64,000 nucleotides of DNA from assembly GCA_964498095.1 (NCBI GenBank), contig CAZCFY010000014.1, positions 1-64,000 on the forward strand, written 5' to 3'. The DNA comes from SG-bin7 sp964498095 (GTDB lineage Bacteria > Bdellovibrionota > Bdellovibrionia > Bdellovibrionales > SG-bin7). Positions 15,325-24,125 of the stretch are shown in pieces; position 1 is the first letter of the stretch; each line of letters starts with the position of its first letter. The notes below the pieces were generated by a model. The model was not told the DNA's origin and did not search any database. It was given only the letters and a program-made list of their open reading frames with translations. A program made the translations under genes and the position numbers.

Positions 15325-17547
15325 CTACGCTTGCGAAATCCGCGTCACACCTAAAATACCTTTAATCCGCTGCAATTCATTCATCACTGAATACAACTGC
15401 GCCGTATCGCGCACGCTGACATCAAACAAACACACCGCTTTTTTATCGCGCGTAGTGCGGATCTGTGCCGACAAAATATTTACCCCTTTGGCGGTAAAAG
15501 CCTCACTCATTTTTTGCAGCAATCCGGGCTTGTCTTCGCTAAAGACGCGAATGCGGGCTTGGCGTTCCGCGCCCTGCGCACCCTGCGGATGCGACCACTG
15601 CACTTCGACCCGGCGGTCTTGATCGAGCGAAAAACTTTTGGGACAGCTCGCGGTGTGAACCGTAATGCCACGCCCGCGCGTGATAAAACCAACTATGGGA
15701 TCACCGGGAATTGGGGTACAGCATTTTCCAAAGCGCACGAGCACATCGGCCATACCGTCGACTTGGATGATCGAACGCGATTTGGACGCTTTGTTGGTCG
15801 CCGATTTAAATATTTTTTGCAGAAACGACAATTCTTCTTTTTTCTCGGGAGGCTTATGCCCCGGGGCAAGTTTTTCGACAATGGATTCAGCGATAATTTT
15901 GCCGTAGCCCACCTTTACATAAAGATCGTCTACATCGGGGCAACCGAGATCACTTAAGTACTTATCGTACGCTTCACCCTTTAAAACATCCGCGGTTTTT
16001 AGTTCAAATTTGCGGAAAGCTTTTTCCACCAATTGTTTGCCGAGCTCAAGAGCGCGGCGCCGTTGTTCGGTTTTGATAAAGGCGCGGATTTTTGAGGCGG
16101 CACGCGTGGTGGCGCAGTGATTTAACCAGTCTTTAGAAGGCTCCTGAGTTTTAGAAGTTATAATCTCCACGGAGTCCCCGTTTTTTAAACGGTATTTTAG
16201 CGGCACAAGTTTACCATTGATTCTGGCGGCCACACAGCGGTGGCCGACGTCTGTATGAACGGCATACGCAAAATCAATCGGCGTGGCGCCATCAGGAAAT
16301 TCAAGCACGTCGCCCTTTGGCGTGAAAACGTAAATTTCAGATTCAAATAAATCTGACTTCAAAGATTCCAAAAACTCATCGGGATCTTTAGTTTGCTGGT
16401 GGCGCGCCACAAGATCATGGAGCCACGAAAATTTCTTGGCCCCATCGGCATCGACTTCTTCTTTCTCTTTATATTTCCAGTGGGCCGCGATCCCGCGCTC
16501 GGCCACAAGATGCATTTCGGCAGTACGGATTTGAATTTCAATACGCTCCCCGCCGGGCCCAACCACAGTCGTGTGTAGACTTTGATAATTATTGAGTTTG
16601 GGCATGGCGATGAAATCTTTAAAACGGCCGGGAATTGGCTTCCACAGCGAGTGCACTAAGCCTAATATTTCATAGCAACGTGAAAGCGAATCAACAATAA
16701 CCCGAAAGGCTAAAACGTCGTGAACTTGATCAAACTCAATATTACGGTTCACCATTTTACGGTAAATCGAATATAGATGTTTGGGCCGCCCCTGAATTGT
16801 GGCGTCGAAATCGCTTTTACTTAATTCTTTGGCCAGTAACTCTTTAACTTCTTGAATATAGGTTTCACGTTCCTTCTTCTTTTTTGCGACGGCTTGGGCG
16901 AGTTTGTAATATTGATCGGAATTCAAATAACGAAATGATAAATCCTCGAGTTCAATTTTTATGGAACTAATCCCCATGCGGCTCGCCAGTGGCGCATAAA
17001 TATCTAAAGTTTCCTGCGCGATCCGCACCTGCTTTTCTGGCGGCATATGATTGAGCGTGCGCATATTATGAAGACGGTCGGCCAGTTTTACCAGAACCAC
17101 ACGCACGTCTTTGCCCATGGCAAAAATCATTTTACGAATATTTTCGCCCTGCTTTTCGTGAGTATGGCGAAAACTCATTTTAGAAATTTTGGTGACCCCG
17201 TCGACAAGCTGGGAAATTACCGGTCCAAACTGCTGCTCCAACTCGGGAAGACTGACTTTAGTGTCTTCCACGACGTCATGAAGAAGTCCGGTGATAATCG
17301 TAGAGAGATCAAGTTTTAATTCCGCTAAAATCCCGGCAACACCCAAGGGATGAGAAATGTAAGGCTCGCCACTGCGGCGGATTTGTCCTGAGTGGGCGCC
17401 TTCAGAAACTTCAAAAGCTTTCCGCAGCGGACCAAGATCAGCGCGCTTGTAATAAGAAAGAACTTTTTCAGAAAGCTCTTCAATAGTTGTTGGCGATTCT
17501 TTAGATAACTCTTCAGAAACGCTTGGATCAATTGTGATTTTTCCCAT
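15325..17547 (-). CDS. rel: Bifunctional RelA/SpoT (p)ppGpp synthetase/hydrolase
   Basis: A 740-residue Rel protein: HD hydrolase domain with LLHDVVEDT (about residue 90), synthetase domain with GRPKHLYSIYRKM and the RFKD motif typical of bifunctional enzymes, TGS domain (EFPDGATPIDFAYAVHT), a zinc-finger/RIS region with FGKCCTPIPGD, and a C-terminal ACT domain. It makes and breaks (p)ppGpp in response to starvation. It follows rpoZ and gmk in the same direction, as in the classic gmk-rpoZ-spoT group. Its final 68 bases are duplicated downstream at 14570-14637. Length is normal for the family. Confidence 0.97.
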   Translation of the reverse strand: MGKITIDPSVSEELSKESPTTIEELSEKVLSYYKRADLGPLRKAFEVSEGAHSGQIRRSGEPYISHPLGVAGILAELKLDLSTIITGLLHDVVEDTKVSLPELEQQFGPVISQLVDGVTKISKMSFRHTHEKQGENIRKMIFAMGKDVRVVLVKLADRLHNMRTLNHMPPEKQVRIAQETLDIYAPLASRMGISSIKIELEDLSFRYLNSDQYYKLAQAVAKKKKERETYIQEVKELLAKELSKSDFDATIQGRPKHLYSIYRKMVNRNIEFDQVHDVLAFRVIVDSLSRCYEILGLVHSLWKPIPGRFKDFIAMPKLNNYQSLHTTVVGPGGERIEIQIRTAEMHLVAERGIAAHWKYKEKEEVDADGAKKFSWLHDLVARHQQTKDPDEFLESLKSDLFESEIYVFTPKGDVLEFPDGATPIDFAYAVHTDVGHRCVAARINGKLVPLKYRLKNGDSVEIITSKTQEPSKDWLNHCATTRAASKIRAFIKTEQRRRALELGKQLVEKAFRKFELKTADVLKGEAYDKYLSDLGCPDVDDLYVKVGYGKIIAESIVEKLAPGHKPPEKKEELSFLQKIFKSATNKASKSRSIIQVDGMADVLVRFGKCCTPIPGDPIVGFITRGRGITVHTASCPKSFSLDQDRRVEVQWSHPQGAQGAERQARIRVFSEDKPGLLQKMSEAFTAKGVNILSAQIRTTRDKKAVCLFDVSVRDTAQLYSVMNELQRIKGILGVTRISQA

Positions 17548-17580
17548 AAAACTCTATGGGCCATCATAATTTAAAAAGCG

Positions 17581-17817
17581 TTAGCGGGTAAGGTCTTTTT
17601 CGATTTCAGCGGCGACGTTGTCGGTTTCAGAAAGATCGTAGGCAACATTACCCGCGGCAACTTCGCGAAGGGCTGTTACGACGTACTTGTTATCTTTCGA
17701 GGGCAAGGTTGACTCAGAACCTTTAAGTAACTGCTTAGCTCTTTTTGCTACTAAAAGAACCAATGCAAAGCGGTTTTCAACCTTTGTTAGGCAATCTTCA
17801 ACCGTAATCCTGGCCAT
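17581..17817 (-). CDS. rpoZ: RNA polymerase omega subunit
   Basis: A 78-residue protein starting MARITVEDC, with NRFALVLLVAKRAKQL and KYVVTALREVAAG: the omega (RpoZ) signature. Omega helps assemble beta' into RNA polymerase and forms part of a ppGpp site with beta'. The gene sits between gmk and rel on the minus strand, so the product that senses ppGpp, the enzyme that makes it and a GTP-supply enzyme are together. The gap to rel is 33 bases. Confidence 0.95.
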   Translation of the reverse strand: MARITVEDCLTKVENRFALVLLVAKRAKQLLKGSESTLPSKDNKYVVTALREVAAGNVAYDLSETDNVAAEIEKDLTR

Positions 17818-17845
17818 TAAATCCCCCTAAAATAAAACCCTATAC

Positions 17846-18415
17846 TTAATGGGATTCTAAGATTTCTTCAATTATTTTCTTAAAGCGCTGAAAGGAAGGC
17901 TCAAATTCGTCATTCATTAACTGGAATTCAAACTCACCGGCACTCTTCATTTCCCTTTGAGCCGTTGCCAATCTCACTTCCAAATCCGCTGGAGGCTTAC
18001 CGCCAGAACGAGCAATGATCCTGCGACGCAACTCGTCAATAGATGGTGTCCTTATAAATATTGTCGCGGCTTGCGGAAAGCGAGCCCGAATTTCGCGGGC
18101 CCCATGGACATCGACATCCATAATCGCGGCTTTGCCCAAAGCCCATGTTTGTTCAATCTGATCTATGGGAGTTCCATAAAGATTGCCGTGAACGTTAGCG
18201 GTTTCCACAAAAAAGTTTTTTGCTTTTAAGTCCAAAAATACCTTTTCACTGACAAAATGATAAGGATTTCCTTCGCTCTCCCCGCCTCGCGGCTGACGGG
18301 TCGTATATGTAATAGTGTCAACAAGGCGATTGTCTTCCTTGAGAATCCTTTCAAGAAAGCTGGATTTACCAGCGCCACTTGGAGCCACAATAATGATTAA
18401 CAACTCTTTCTTCAT
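17846..18415 (-). CDS. gmk: Guanylate kinase
   Basis: A 189-residue guanylate kinase with P-loop APSGAGKSS near the N-terminus and the GMP-binding TTRQPRGGESEGNPYHFV segment. It phosphorylates GMP to GDP with ATP in the cytoplasm. Its start overlaps the yicC stop by four bases (ATGA), and rpoZ follows 28 bases later. The length is slightly short but typical for bacterial Gmk. Confidence 0.96.
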   Translation of the reverse strand: MKKELLIIIVAPSGAGKSSFLERILKEDNRLVDTITYTTRQPRGGESEGNPYHFVSEKVFLDLKAKNFFVETANVHGNLYGTPIDQIEQTWALGKAAIMDVDVHGAREIRARFPQAATIFIRTPSIDELRRRIIARSGGKPPADLEVRLATAQREMKSAGEFEFQLMNDEFEPSFQRFKKIIEEILESH

Positions 18416-19287
18416 TCGACGTTTTGCACCTGTTCCCGCAGCCGCTCAATGCATCCCTTAGCTTCAACAACCAAATGGGTCAATTCGGGCTTTTGCGACT
18501 TCGAACCAATCGTGTTTACTTCACGCAGCAGTTCCTGACAAAAAAATTCTAGCTTTTTGCCGGCTACTTCTTCAGATTTTAACATATCGAGGCTTGCCGA
18601 GATGTGTTCACGTAAACGCGCTATTTCTTCTGTTACGTCAAATCGATCCAGATGGATGACCACCTCTTGAGCTAAACGGGTGTCATCTACGCCCGGCATT
18701 TTTAACTTCTCCCAGCGACTTGTGAGGAGGTCACGCATTTGCGCTTGATTAGCGGCCGCCAGTGGCTGCATTTTATCGACCAAACCTTTTAATAAATTAA
18801 GTAGGCGCCCCAATTCTTCGGCCAACGCTTTACCTTCGCGGCGACGTTGCTCGTTACAGGATTTTAGGGCTTTCTCCAGCAAACTTAAAAGAATTTCCCC
18901 CTCGCCACTTATTAGTTTTTGATCAACTTCAAGATTAATGATTTCCGGCCATCGCAGCAGATGGGTTAATGACACCGCTTCTTTTATTTTTAAAGCTTTA
19001 CGTAAATCCTCACAGGATTTGAAGAGACTCTTCGCGACTTCTTTGTTTACCTGCGCGCTAAAATTTTTCTTCCCCGGAAAAATTTTTCGGGCCACAAAAA
19101 TATCTACGGTAGCCCGGCCCACGAAAGACTGCGCTATTTTCTTAATTTCTGCTTCGAGCGAAAAATATTCTTTAGGAAGATGCGGGCGAATATCCAGGTG
19201 CCGTCCATTAACAGCGCGAACAGTGACAGAAACTTGGAGGTCTTGGCCCAAGTGACTGACCTCGCCAAAACCGGTCATGCTATTCAT
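18412..19287 (-). CDS. yicC: YicC/YloC-family endoribonuclease
   Basis: A 291-residue member of the YicC/YloC family, recognised by the MNSMTGFGEV start and the C-terminal DVTEEIARLREHI and GKKLEFFCQELLREVNTIGSK motifs. The start at 19287 is chosen over an upstream in-frame ATG at 19362, because family members begin with the SMTGFG motif and the longer form would overlap miaA. YicC proteins are stress-linked endoribonucleases. The gene lies four bases after miaA and overlaps gmk by four. Confidence 0.93.
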   Translation of the reverse strand: MNSMTGFGEVSHLGQDLQVSVTVRAVNGRHLDIRPHLPKEYFSLEAEIKKIAQSFVGRATVDIFVARKIFPGKKNFSAQVNKEVAKSLFKSCEDLRKALKIKEAVSLTHLLRWPEIINLEVDQKLISGEGEILLSLLEKALKSCNEQRRREGKALAEELGRLLNLLKGLVDKMQPLAAANQAQMRDLLTSRWEKLKMPGVDDTRLAQEVVIHLDRFDVTEEIARLREHISASLDMLKSEEVAGKKLEFFCQELLREVNTIGSKSQKPELTHLVVEAKGCIERLREQVQNVE

Positions 19288-19291
19288 TGGC

Positions 19292-20206
19292 CTAGTATGA
19301 AAGTACCTCTTGCGCGCTGTCAAGAACGGAGCCTGCATTAAGCCACTCAATTTCGCGATCACGCTTAAGCCAGGTCATTTGACGCTTACAGAGCTTCATC
19401 GTGTTTTGCGCGATTTTTTCTGGCAATTCATCGCGCGAAAATTTTCCTTCGAGCCATTCGCGGACTTCCTTATAGCCGACACTATTAAGAGGACGCCAGT
19501 TAGCAAAGCCACGGGCCAAAAGCACCTGCGTTTCTTCGATTAACCCTGCACGTAACATATCTTCGGCCCGGCGGAGAATGCGCGCGCGTAAAAGCTCTTT
19601 GTCCATATAAAGTGCAAATTTGCGCACTTTAAATCCGCGGGCCTGCAAAGGATTGGGGTTCTTTGCTGCTTCAGCAAACATTTCGGTCGGAGTTTTTCCC
19701 GAGGCGCGCAAAATCTCAACAGAGCGCAACAGACGGTAACGGTCGCGGGGTCCAATTTTTTTCGCATAAACAGGATCTTTTAAGTAAAGCTCATTAAAAA
19801 GGTATTCAAGACCAAAGTTTTCATGATCTTTCATCACTTCCTGGCGAATATCTTCGTTGGCCTTACCGCTGGAATACATTTCCGTTAATAAACTCTGCGC
19901 ATAAAAGCCGCTACCACCCACAAAAACCAATTGCGACAAATCTTGCCGCACATCCAAAAACTCTAATATATCCCGGCGGTATTCACCGGCGGTGTACTGG
20001 TTGCCGGGGGCGACGAAATTATAAAAGTGATGGGGTACTTCAGCCAATTGGCCGGCCGTGGGTTTAGCGGTGCCAATGTTGAGATCTTTATAAACCTGCT
20101 GACTATCACAATTTACAATTTCACTTTTTGTCTGACGCGCAAGTTTAACGGCAAATGCGGATTTTCCGGTACCCGTGGGACCCAACAAGAAAATTATACT
20201 TTTCAT
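19292..20206 (-). CDS. miaA: tRNA dimethylallyltransferase
   Basis: A 304-residue MiaA with P-loop GPTGTGKSA, the NCDSQQVYKDLNIGTAKP substrate segment, FVGGSGFYAQSL, and a C-terminal KRQMTWLKRD motif. It transfers a dimethylallyl group to A37 of tRNAs that read codons beginning with U. Its start overlaps the end of mutL by four bases, and yicC follows, a gene order seen in several proteobacteria. Length is typical. Confidence 0.97.
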   Translation of the reverse strand: MKSIIFLLGPTGTGKSAFAVKLARQTKSEIVNCDSQQVYKDLNIGTAKPTAGQLAEVPHHFYNFVAPGNQYTAGEYRRDILEFLDVRQDLSQLVFVGGSGFYAQSLLTEMYSSGKANEDIRQEVMKDHENFGLEYLFNELYLKDPVYAKKIGPRDRYRLLRSVEILRASGKTPTEMFAEAAKNPNPLQARGFKVRKFALYMDKELLRARILRRAEDMLRAGLIEETQVLLARGFANWRPLNSVGYKEVREWLEGKFSRDELPEKIAQNTMKLCKRQMTWLKRDREIEWLNAGSVLDSAQEVLSY

Positions 20207-21963
20207 ACGATCCTGCCGAAATCCCGTTCAATTTTATTCCACGTTAGCTCAATCATCACGGGCCGGCCGTGGGGGCAATAATTAGAAAATTTGGTTGTGT
20301 CCATCTGCGAAGTCAGAGATTGCATTTCTTCGAGCGACAAGGTCTGGCCGGCGCGTATAGCGGAATGGCAGGCTAATCGCGCGCAAACTTCATTTAAATT
20401 TTTCTCAAAAGCAAAGCTCCCACCGCGATCTGTTATTTCCTCGGCGGTTTTCATAAGAACATCTGTGAGTGCTGTTTCAGAGATCCAAGCCGGCGCGGCT
20501 CTTACCGCAATGCTGTCAGCTCCACTTTGCTCAATTTCAATACCCAAGCGCCGAAACTCCGCCGCTTGAGACAATAGCGCATCGATAGATTCGGCGGGAA
20601 TATTTATTAAAAGCGGCAATAAATAACTTTGTATATCGACGGCCCCTTCTTTGAAATTTCTCAGCAATCTTTCAAAATAGATGCGCTCATGAGCCGCATG
20701 CTGATCAATTAAAACCAGAGACGAGCCAGATTCAGCGACCAAATAGGTGGAGTTTACTTGTCCCACCAGCCGCAAACCACTCCAGTTCGGCGACGCTTCG
20801 CCCGACTTTTCCAGCGCCGATACTTCGCCTAATCCCGGCAATCGCTCTGGATTATAATTCGCCACGGGAGAAGTAAAAGTTTTTTGCTTTACCACGATGG
20901 AGTCAAATTCGGGGGCGGTAAAACCTAACGGGATTGAATTTATAGTTTCCGCCGCTGGGACTGACCTTTTTCCCCAAGGGGCGTCTTCTAGTCCCGCCCG
21001 CAGCGCCCGGTGCACACACTGAAATGCGGCCCGTGAGTCGCGAAAACGGATTTGCGATTTTGCGGGGTGAACATTAACATCTACTTCCGCAGGTTCGCAC
21101 TTAAGATAGACGACGACATTGGGATACTCCCCATGCATGAGCAGGCTGCGATAAGCATCCATGACGGCGGCTTGCAGGCCGCGATCCTGCACCCAGCGGT
21201 CTTGCACGAATAACCAGATGCCCCGGCTATTGCCCCGCACTTCATCGGGGCTGGCAAACAAAACACTACAGTTAAAATTTCCGACGCTGGCTTCGCTTCT
21301 AAAAAATTGTTTTACTTGTAAAACCTGGCGCGCCCGCTCTAAGGCGAAATCGGTTTTCGTGTAGTGGCAGTCGAGCTCACCATTAAATTTTAAACTAAAT
21401 TCCACCTGCGGGTGACTCAGGGCCATAGCCTGAACGACATAGCGAATTTGCGCCAGCTCACTCGCGTTTGATTTTAAAAATTTTAGTCGCGCTGGCACGT
21501 TTGCAAACAGTTCGCTGACATTAACAACCGTTCCATAATTGACGGCGGCCGGTTGAACTTTCTCTTTTTTTCCAAATGCGCAACTTACGGCATAGCCATT
21601 TTCCTGGCCCGCAGGCCGTGACGAAAGGGTTAAATGACTCACGGATCCGATAGTTGCTAAAGCTTCGCCGCGAAAGCCAAACGTTTTAAGTCGTGCGAGG
21701 TCATCGAAATCTGAAATTTTAGATGTCGTGTGGCGCTCAAGGGCCGCCACGAGTTCATTTTCCGGGATACCGGCACCGTCATCAATAATACGAACGGCGC
21801 GGCCACCCTCACCTACTTCAACGGTAATATGAAATGCGCCCGCATCGATGGAATTTTCCAATAATTCCTTAACCATATGAGCCGGGCGCTCTACAACTTC
21901 TCCCGCCGCTATTTTATCGATAACGTCGGCAGGCAACGGGTTAATTTGCGGGTTGAGTTTCAT
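20203..21963 (-). CDS. mutL: DNA mismatch repair protein MutL
   Basis: A 586-residue MutL: N-terminal GHKL ATPase with IAAGEVVERPAH, NSIDAGA and DDGAGIP motifs and the TFGFRGEALAT segment; the C-terminal dimerisation domain holds ADSIAVRA and a CPHGRP motif. MutL couples MutS mismatch recognition to strand nicking. I do not see the DQHAxxER-type endonuclease metal motif in full, but IDQHAAHERIYFE is present at about residue 420. A promoter-like TTGGAC-N16-TATAAA lies 12 bases upstream, so the housekeeping group may have its own start here. Confidence 0.96.
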   Translation of the reverse strand: MKLNPQINPLPADVIDKIAAGEVVERPAHMVKELLENSIDAGAFHITVEVGEGGRAVRIIDDGAGIPENELVAALERHTTSKISDFDDLARLKTFGFRGEALATIGSVSHLTLSSRPAGQENGYAVSCAFGKKEKVQPAAVNYGTVVNVSELFANVPARLKFLKSNASELAQIRYVVQAMALSHPQVEFSLKFNGELDCHYTKTDFALERARQVLQVKQFFRSEASVGNFNCSVLFASPDEVRGNSRGIWLFVQDRWVQDRGLQAAVMDAYRSLLMHGEYPNVVVYLKCEPAEVDVNVHPAKSQIRFRDSRAAFQCVHRALRAGLEDAPWGKRSVPAAETINSIPLGFTAPEFDSIVVKQKTFTSPVANYNPERLPGLGEVSALEKSGEASPNWSGLRLVGQVNSTYLVAESGSSLVLIDQHAAHERIYFERLLRNFKEGAVDIQSYLLPLLINIPAESIDALLSQAAEFRRLGIEIEQSGADSIAVRAAPAWISETALTDVLMKTAEEITDRGGSFAFEKNLNEVCARLACHSAIRAGQTLSLEEMQSLTSQMDTTKFSNYCPHGRPVMIELTWNKIERDFGRIV

Positions 21964-21974
21964 AAGAGGCGAGA

Positions 21975-22002
21975 TTTATACGAGATATTGGAAGATGTCC
22001 AA
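21975..22002 (-). promoter_or_regulatory. Sigma-70-like promoter before mutL
   Basis: On the minus strand TTGGAC (21997-22002) and TATAAA (21975-21980) are separated by 16 bases, with the hexamer 11 bases before the mutL ATG. Spacing is one base short of ideal. It would give the mutL-rel group a transcript of its own with a very short 5' UTR. Confidence 0.4.
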
Positions 22003-22006
22003 CTCT

Positions 22007-22951
22007 TTAGCGGGCGTAAAGTAAACCCACGGTAGCCCCGTAAAAGGGTACGCCCTCATAAAAATATTTACCCTCTACCTTGACAATAAATTTGCCCATC
22101 TTAAAGCCCGCGCCCACCATTCCTTCAAGGCCAAAGCGCGTCGCCGAAGTATTTTGTAAACCGGCCGCCGCATTAACCTTGGCATTTAAGTAAGATACAA
22201 AGGGGCCGAATCCTAGATAAAGCATGGTATTGTTGGACGATAAAAACGGAAATTGTAAAAGTAAGTCGCCATAGATTAAATAACCCGCAGGTTTAGTGCT
22301 ATTTACCGCAAATGTCTCGTAGTAGGAGGGCGGCGAAAGGGACATGGCTAAATTAATGTCCATAGGCGCCGGCAATAATAGCTGCGGACCAGAAAATTTT
22401 AAGCCAAACATCAGGACGTTAGAAAGTGGTTCTTGGCCGTTAATATCTTCGCTATAACCAATACTCGATAAATTAAGTCCCATGGCTTTAACTTCATCAA
22501 TGGGCTTTGTATCCCGCTCAAAACGCTCGATACCATCGTCTTTATTTTTCATTTTGTTCTCACCAACATCTTGGTTCTTGCCCGATTTCTTATCGCCACC
22601 GGCACCCAAAATTTGTAGGTCCACATCCGAAATAAAACCATAAGTAATGCTGCCAGTGGTTTTATCTTTCTTAAGTTTTACGCGGTAAAACGGACCGTAT
22701 GTTTTTGGTGAAACTTCGACTTTCTTGTTGGCTGGTAAATAAGAAACTACCGGGGCATCAAAGCTCGCCGAAGAATACACCATCGCGCCTTCGACGACGA
22801 CCAAAGCTTCTTTATTATTACTTTTCTTGACGGCAGGTTTGACTTTTTCAGCGGGGGCCGGCTTGGGGCGTGGCCGCCGCTTTTTTTCCGCCGCCGACGC
22901 CGCAGTAAACATAAAAAATAAAATAAGTACCGCACAAAACCAACTACGCAT
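22007..22951 (-). CDS. Exported SH3-like plus outer-membrane beta-barrel protein
   Basis: A 314-residue protein: signal peptide (about 1-20, ending ASAA), a Lys/Pro-rich linker with RRPRPKPAP, a bacterial SH3-like segment (about 48-110; VVVEGAMVYSSASFDAPVV), and a charged linker. Then a barrel-like C-terminus starts at about residue 160 (LNLSSIGYSED, SNTMLYLGFGPFVS). The likely place is the outer membrane with the SH3 part in the periplasm; possibly the SH3 module binds peptidoglycan. Its start overlaps the end of the glycosyltransferase gene by eight bases. Function unknown. Confidence 0.7.
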   Translation of the reverse strand: MRSWFCAVLILFFMFTAASAAEKKRRPRPKPAPAEKVKPAVKKSNNKEALVVVEGAMVYSSASFDAPVVSYLPANKKVEVSPKTYGPFYRVKLKKDKTTGSITYGFISDVDLQILGAGGDKKSGKNQDVGENKMKNKDDGIERFERDTKPIDEVKAMGLNLSSIGYSEDINGQEPLSNVLMFGLKFSGPQLLLPAPMDINLAMSLSPPSYYETFAVNSTKPAGYLIYGDLLLQFPFLSSNNTMLYLGFGPFVSYLNAKVNAAAGLQNTSATRFGLEGMVGAGFKMGKFIVKVEGKYFYEGVPFYGATVGLLYAR

Positions 22952-23645
22952 TGCGAATCACCCAAATTTTGTAAAAGGCTTCCAAGAAAATACGTAGAGA
23001 CATTTTGCTTTTTCCAAAGTGCCGGTTAGAAAAAAGAATGGGAACTTCCAAGCCACGAAAACCGTTTTTTAGGGCACGAAATTTCATTTCAATTTGAAAG
23101 CAATATCCGTTACTGACGATTTGCTGGAGGCCGATTTTTTCTAATACATTGCGCTTCCAGCCATTAAAGCCCCCGGTCCAGTCCTTTAGCGGGTAACCGA
23201 GTACCCAGCGGGAATAAAGCGAACCAAAGCGGCTCACTAAATAGCGAAGGTAGGTCCACTTCTCGATTCCGCCACCCGTCACATAACGCGAACCCACAAC
23301 AAAATCCACATTTTCAGCTTTCAATGCTTCTACCAATTTACGCAAATCCTCGGGCCGATGCGAAAAATCCGCATCCATTTCTATAATAGAATCATACCCT
23401 TTTGCGAGCCCCCACGCAAAACCATCTAAATACGCCCGGCCTAGACCTTGCTTTTCGGCGCGTAAAAGTAAATTTACATGCGGGTAACTGAGTTTCATTT
23501 CATTCACCGCTTGCGCCGTACCATCAGGTGAACTGTCGTCAACAACCAGCACTTCGACGCCAGGAACCGTCGCTAAGATGACTGGCACCAGGCGTACTAT
23601 GTTTTCTCGCTCATTATAAGTTGGTATGACCACGAGGGATTTCAT
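22944..23645 (-). CDS. DPM1-like GT2 glycosyltransferase (polyprenol-phosphate sugar synthase)
   Basis: A 233-residue GT2 enzyme: N-terminal nucleotide site VIPTYNERENI and VVDDSSPDGT, the metal motif EMDADFSHRPED, and the DWTGGFNGWKR and GYCFQIEMK segments. This is the single-domain dolichol-phosphate mannosyltransferase type: it moves a sugar, usually mannose or glucose, from a nucleotide to a polyprenyl phosphate for use in later glycan transfer. No membrane helices are visible after the catalytic domain. The gene overlaps its upstream neighbour by 32 bases and the barrel gene by eight, suggesting one transcript. Confidence 0.92.
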   Translation of the reverse strand: MKSLVVIPTYNERENIVRLVPVILATVPGVEVLVVDDSSPDGTAQAVNEMKLSYPHVNLLLRAEKQGLGRAYLDGFAWGLAKGYDSIIEMDADFSHRPEDLRKLVEALKAENVDFVVGSRYVTGGGIEKWTYLRYLVSRFGSLYSRWVLGYPLKDWTGGFNGWKRNVLEKIGLQQIVSNGYCFQIEMKFRALKNGFRGLEVPILFSNRHFGKSKMSLRIFLEAFYKIWVIRNA

Positions 23646-24048
23646 TGGACTTTACTTTAGCGGGGACCCGGCGATGATGCAAATTCCTTTTCGGGTTCGG
23701 CAACAGTTCAAATTCTGGCTCAACATCGTACTTAACCATAAATTCGCTTACGCGCTCAGCGGCCAAATCAGGATCTTTGATGTAAAGGACGGGATCAAAG
23801 CCACATTTGGAGCACACTATGTAAATTCGCCAACGGACGACAAGTAAAATTTCGGTGCCGACTAAAAGAGCGGCAAGAATCAAAAATACACGTCCATCAA
23901 ACCCACCCCAAAACAAAACCATTATAAATGCCGCCACCAGTGTTGCTTGTACGAAATGAATTAAACGTAAATTTTTATGTAAGAAATATTTTCGCGGTGA
24001 TTTGCAAAAGGCGCAATAACACTCTCCAATTGCAGGTGATAACATCAC
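23614..24048 (-). CDS. Small membrane protein with two CxxC pairs
   Basis: A 144-residue protein with an N-terminal CYCAFC motif, two hydrophobic segments (about 32-48 and 53-70), then a second CSKC motif and a charged tail. The paired cysteines could bind a zinc ion across the membrane-proximal ends, like a zinc ribbon split by a hairpin. I recognise no named family. The gene precedes and overlaps the GT2 gene by 32 bases, so it may work with lipid-linked sugar synthesis, but that is inference. Confidence 0.6.
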   Translation of the reverse strand: MMLSPAIGECYCAFCKSPRKYFLHKNLRLIHFVQATLVAAFIMVLFWGGFDGRVFLILAALLVGTEILLVVRWRIYIVCSKCGFDPVLYIKDPDLAAERVSEFMVKYDVEPEFELLPNPKRNLHHRRVPAKVKSNEIPRGHTNL

Positions 24049-24125
24049 AGCCGACCTCCACTGGACCTTCGGATAGACACACGGCCCCTTCTTCTTATTT
24101 TCTCAGATTTTGGTACAATAATCTA

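Noticed and set aside
15514..15957. 147-residue open frame antisense to rel
   Set aside because: It lies wholly inside a strongly conserved gene, has no Shine-Dalgarno or homology, and looks like a by-product of third-position GC bias.
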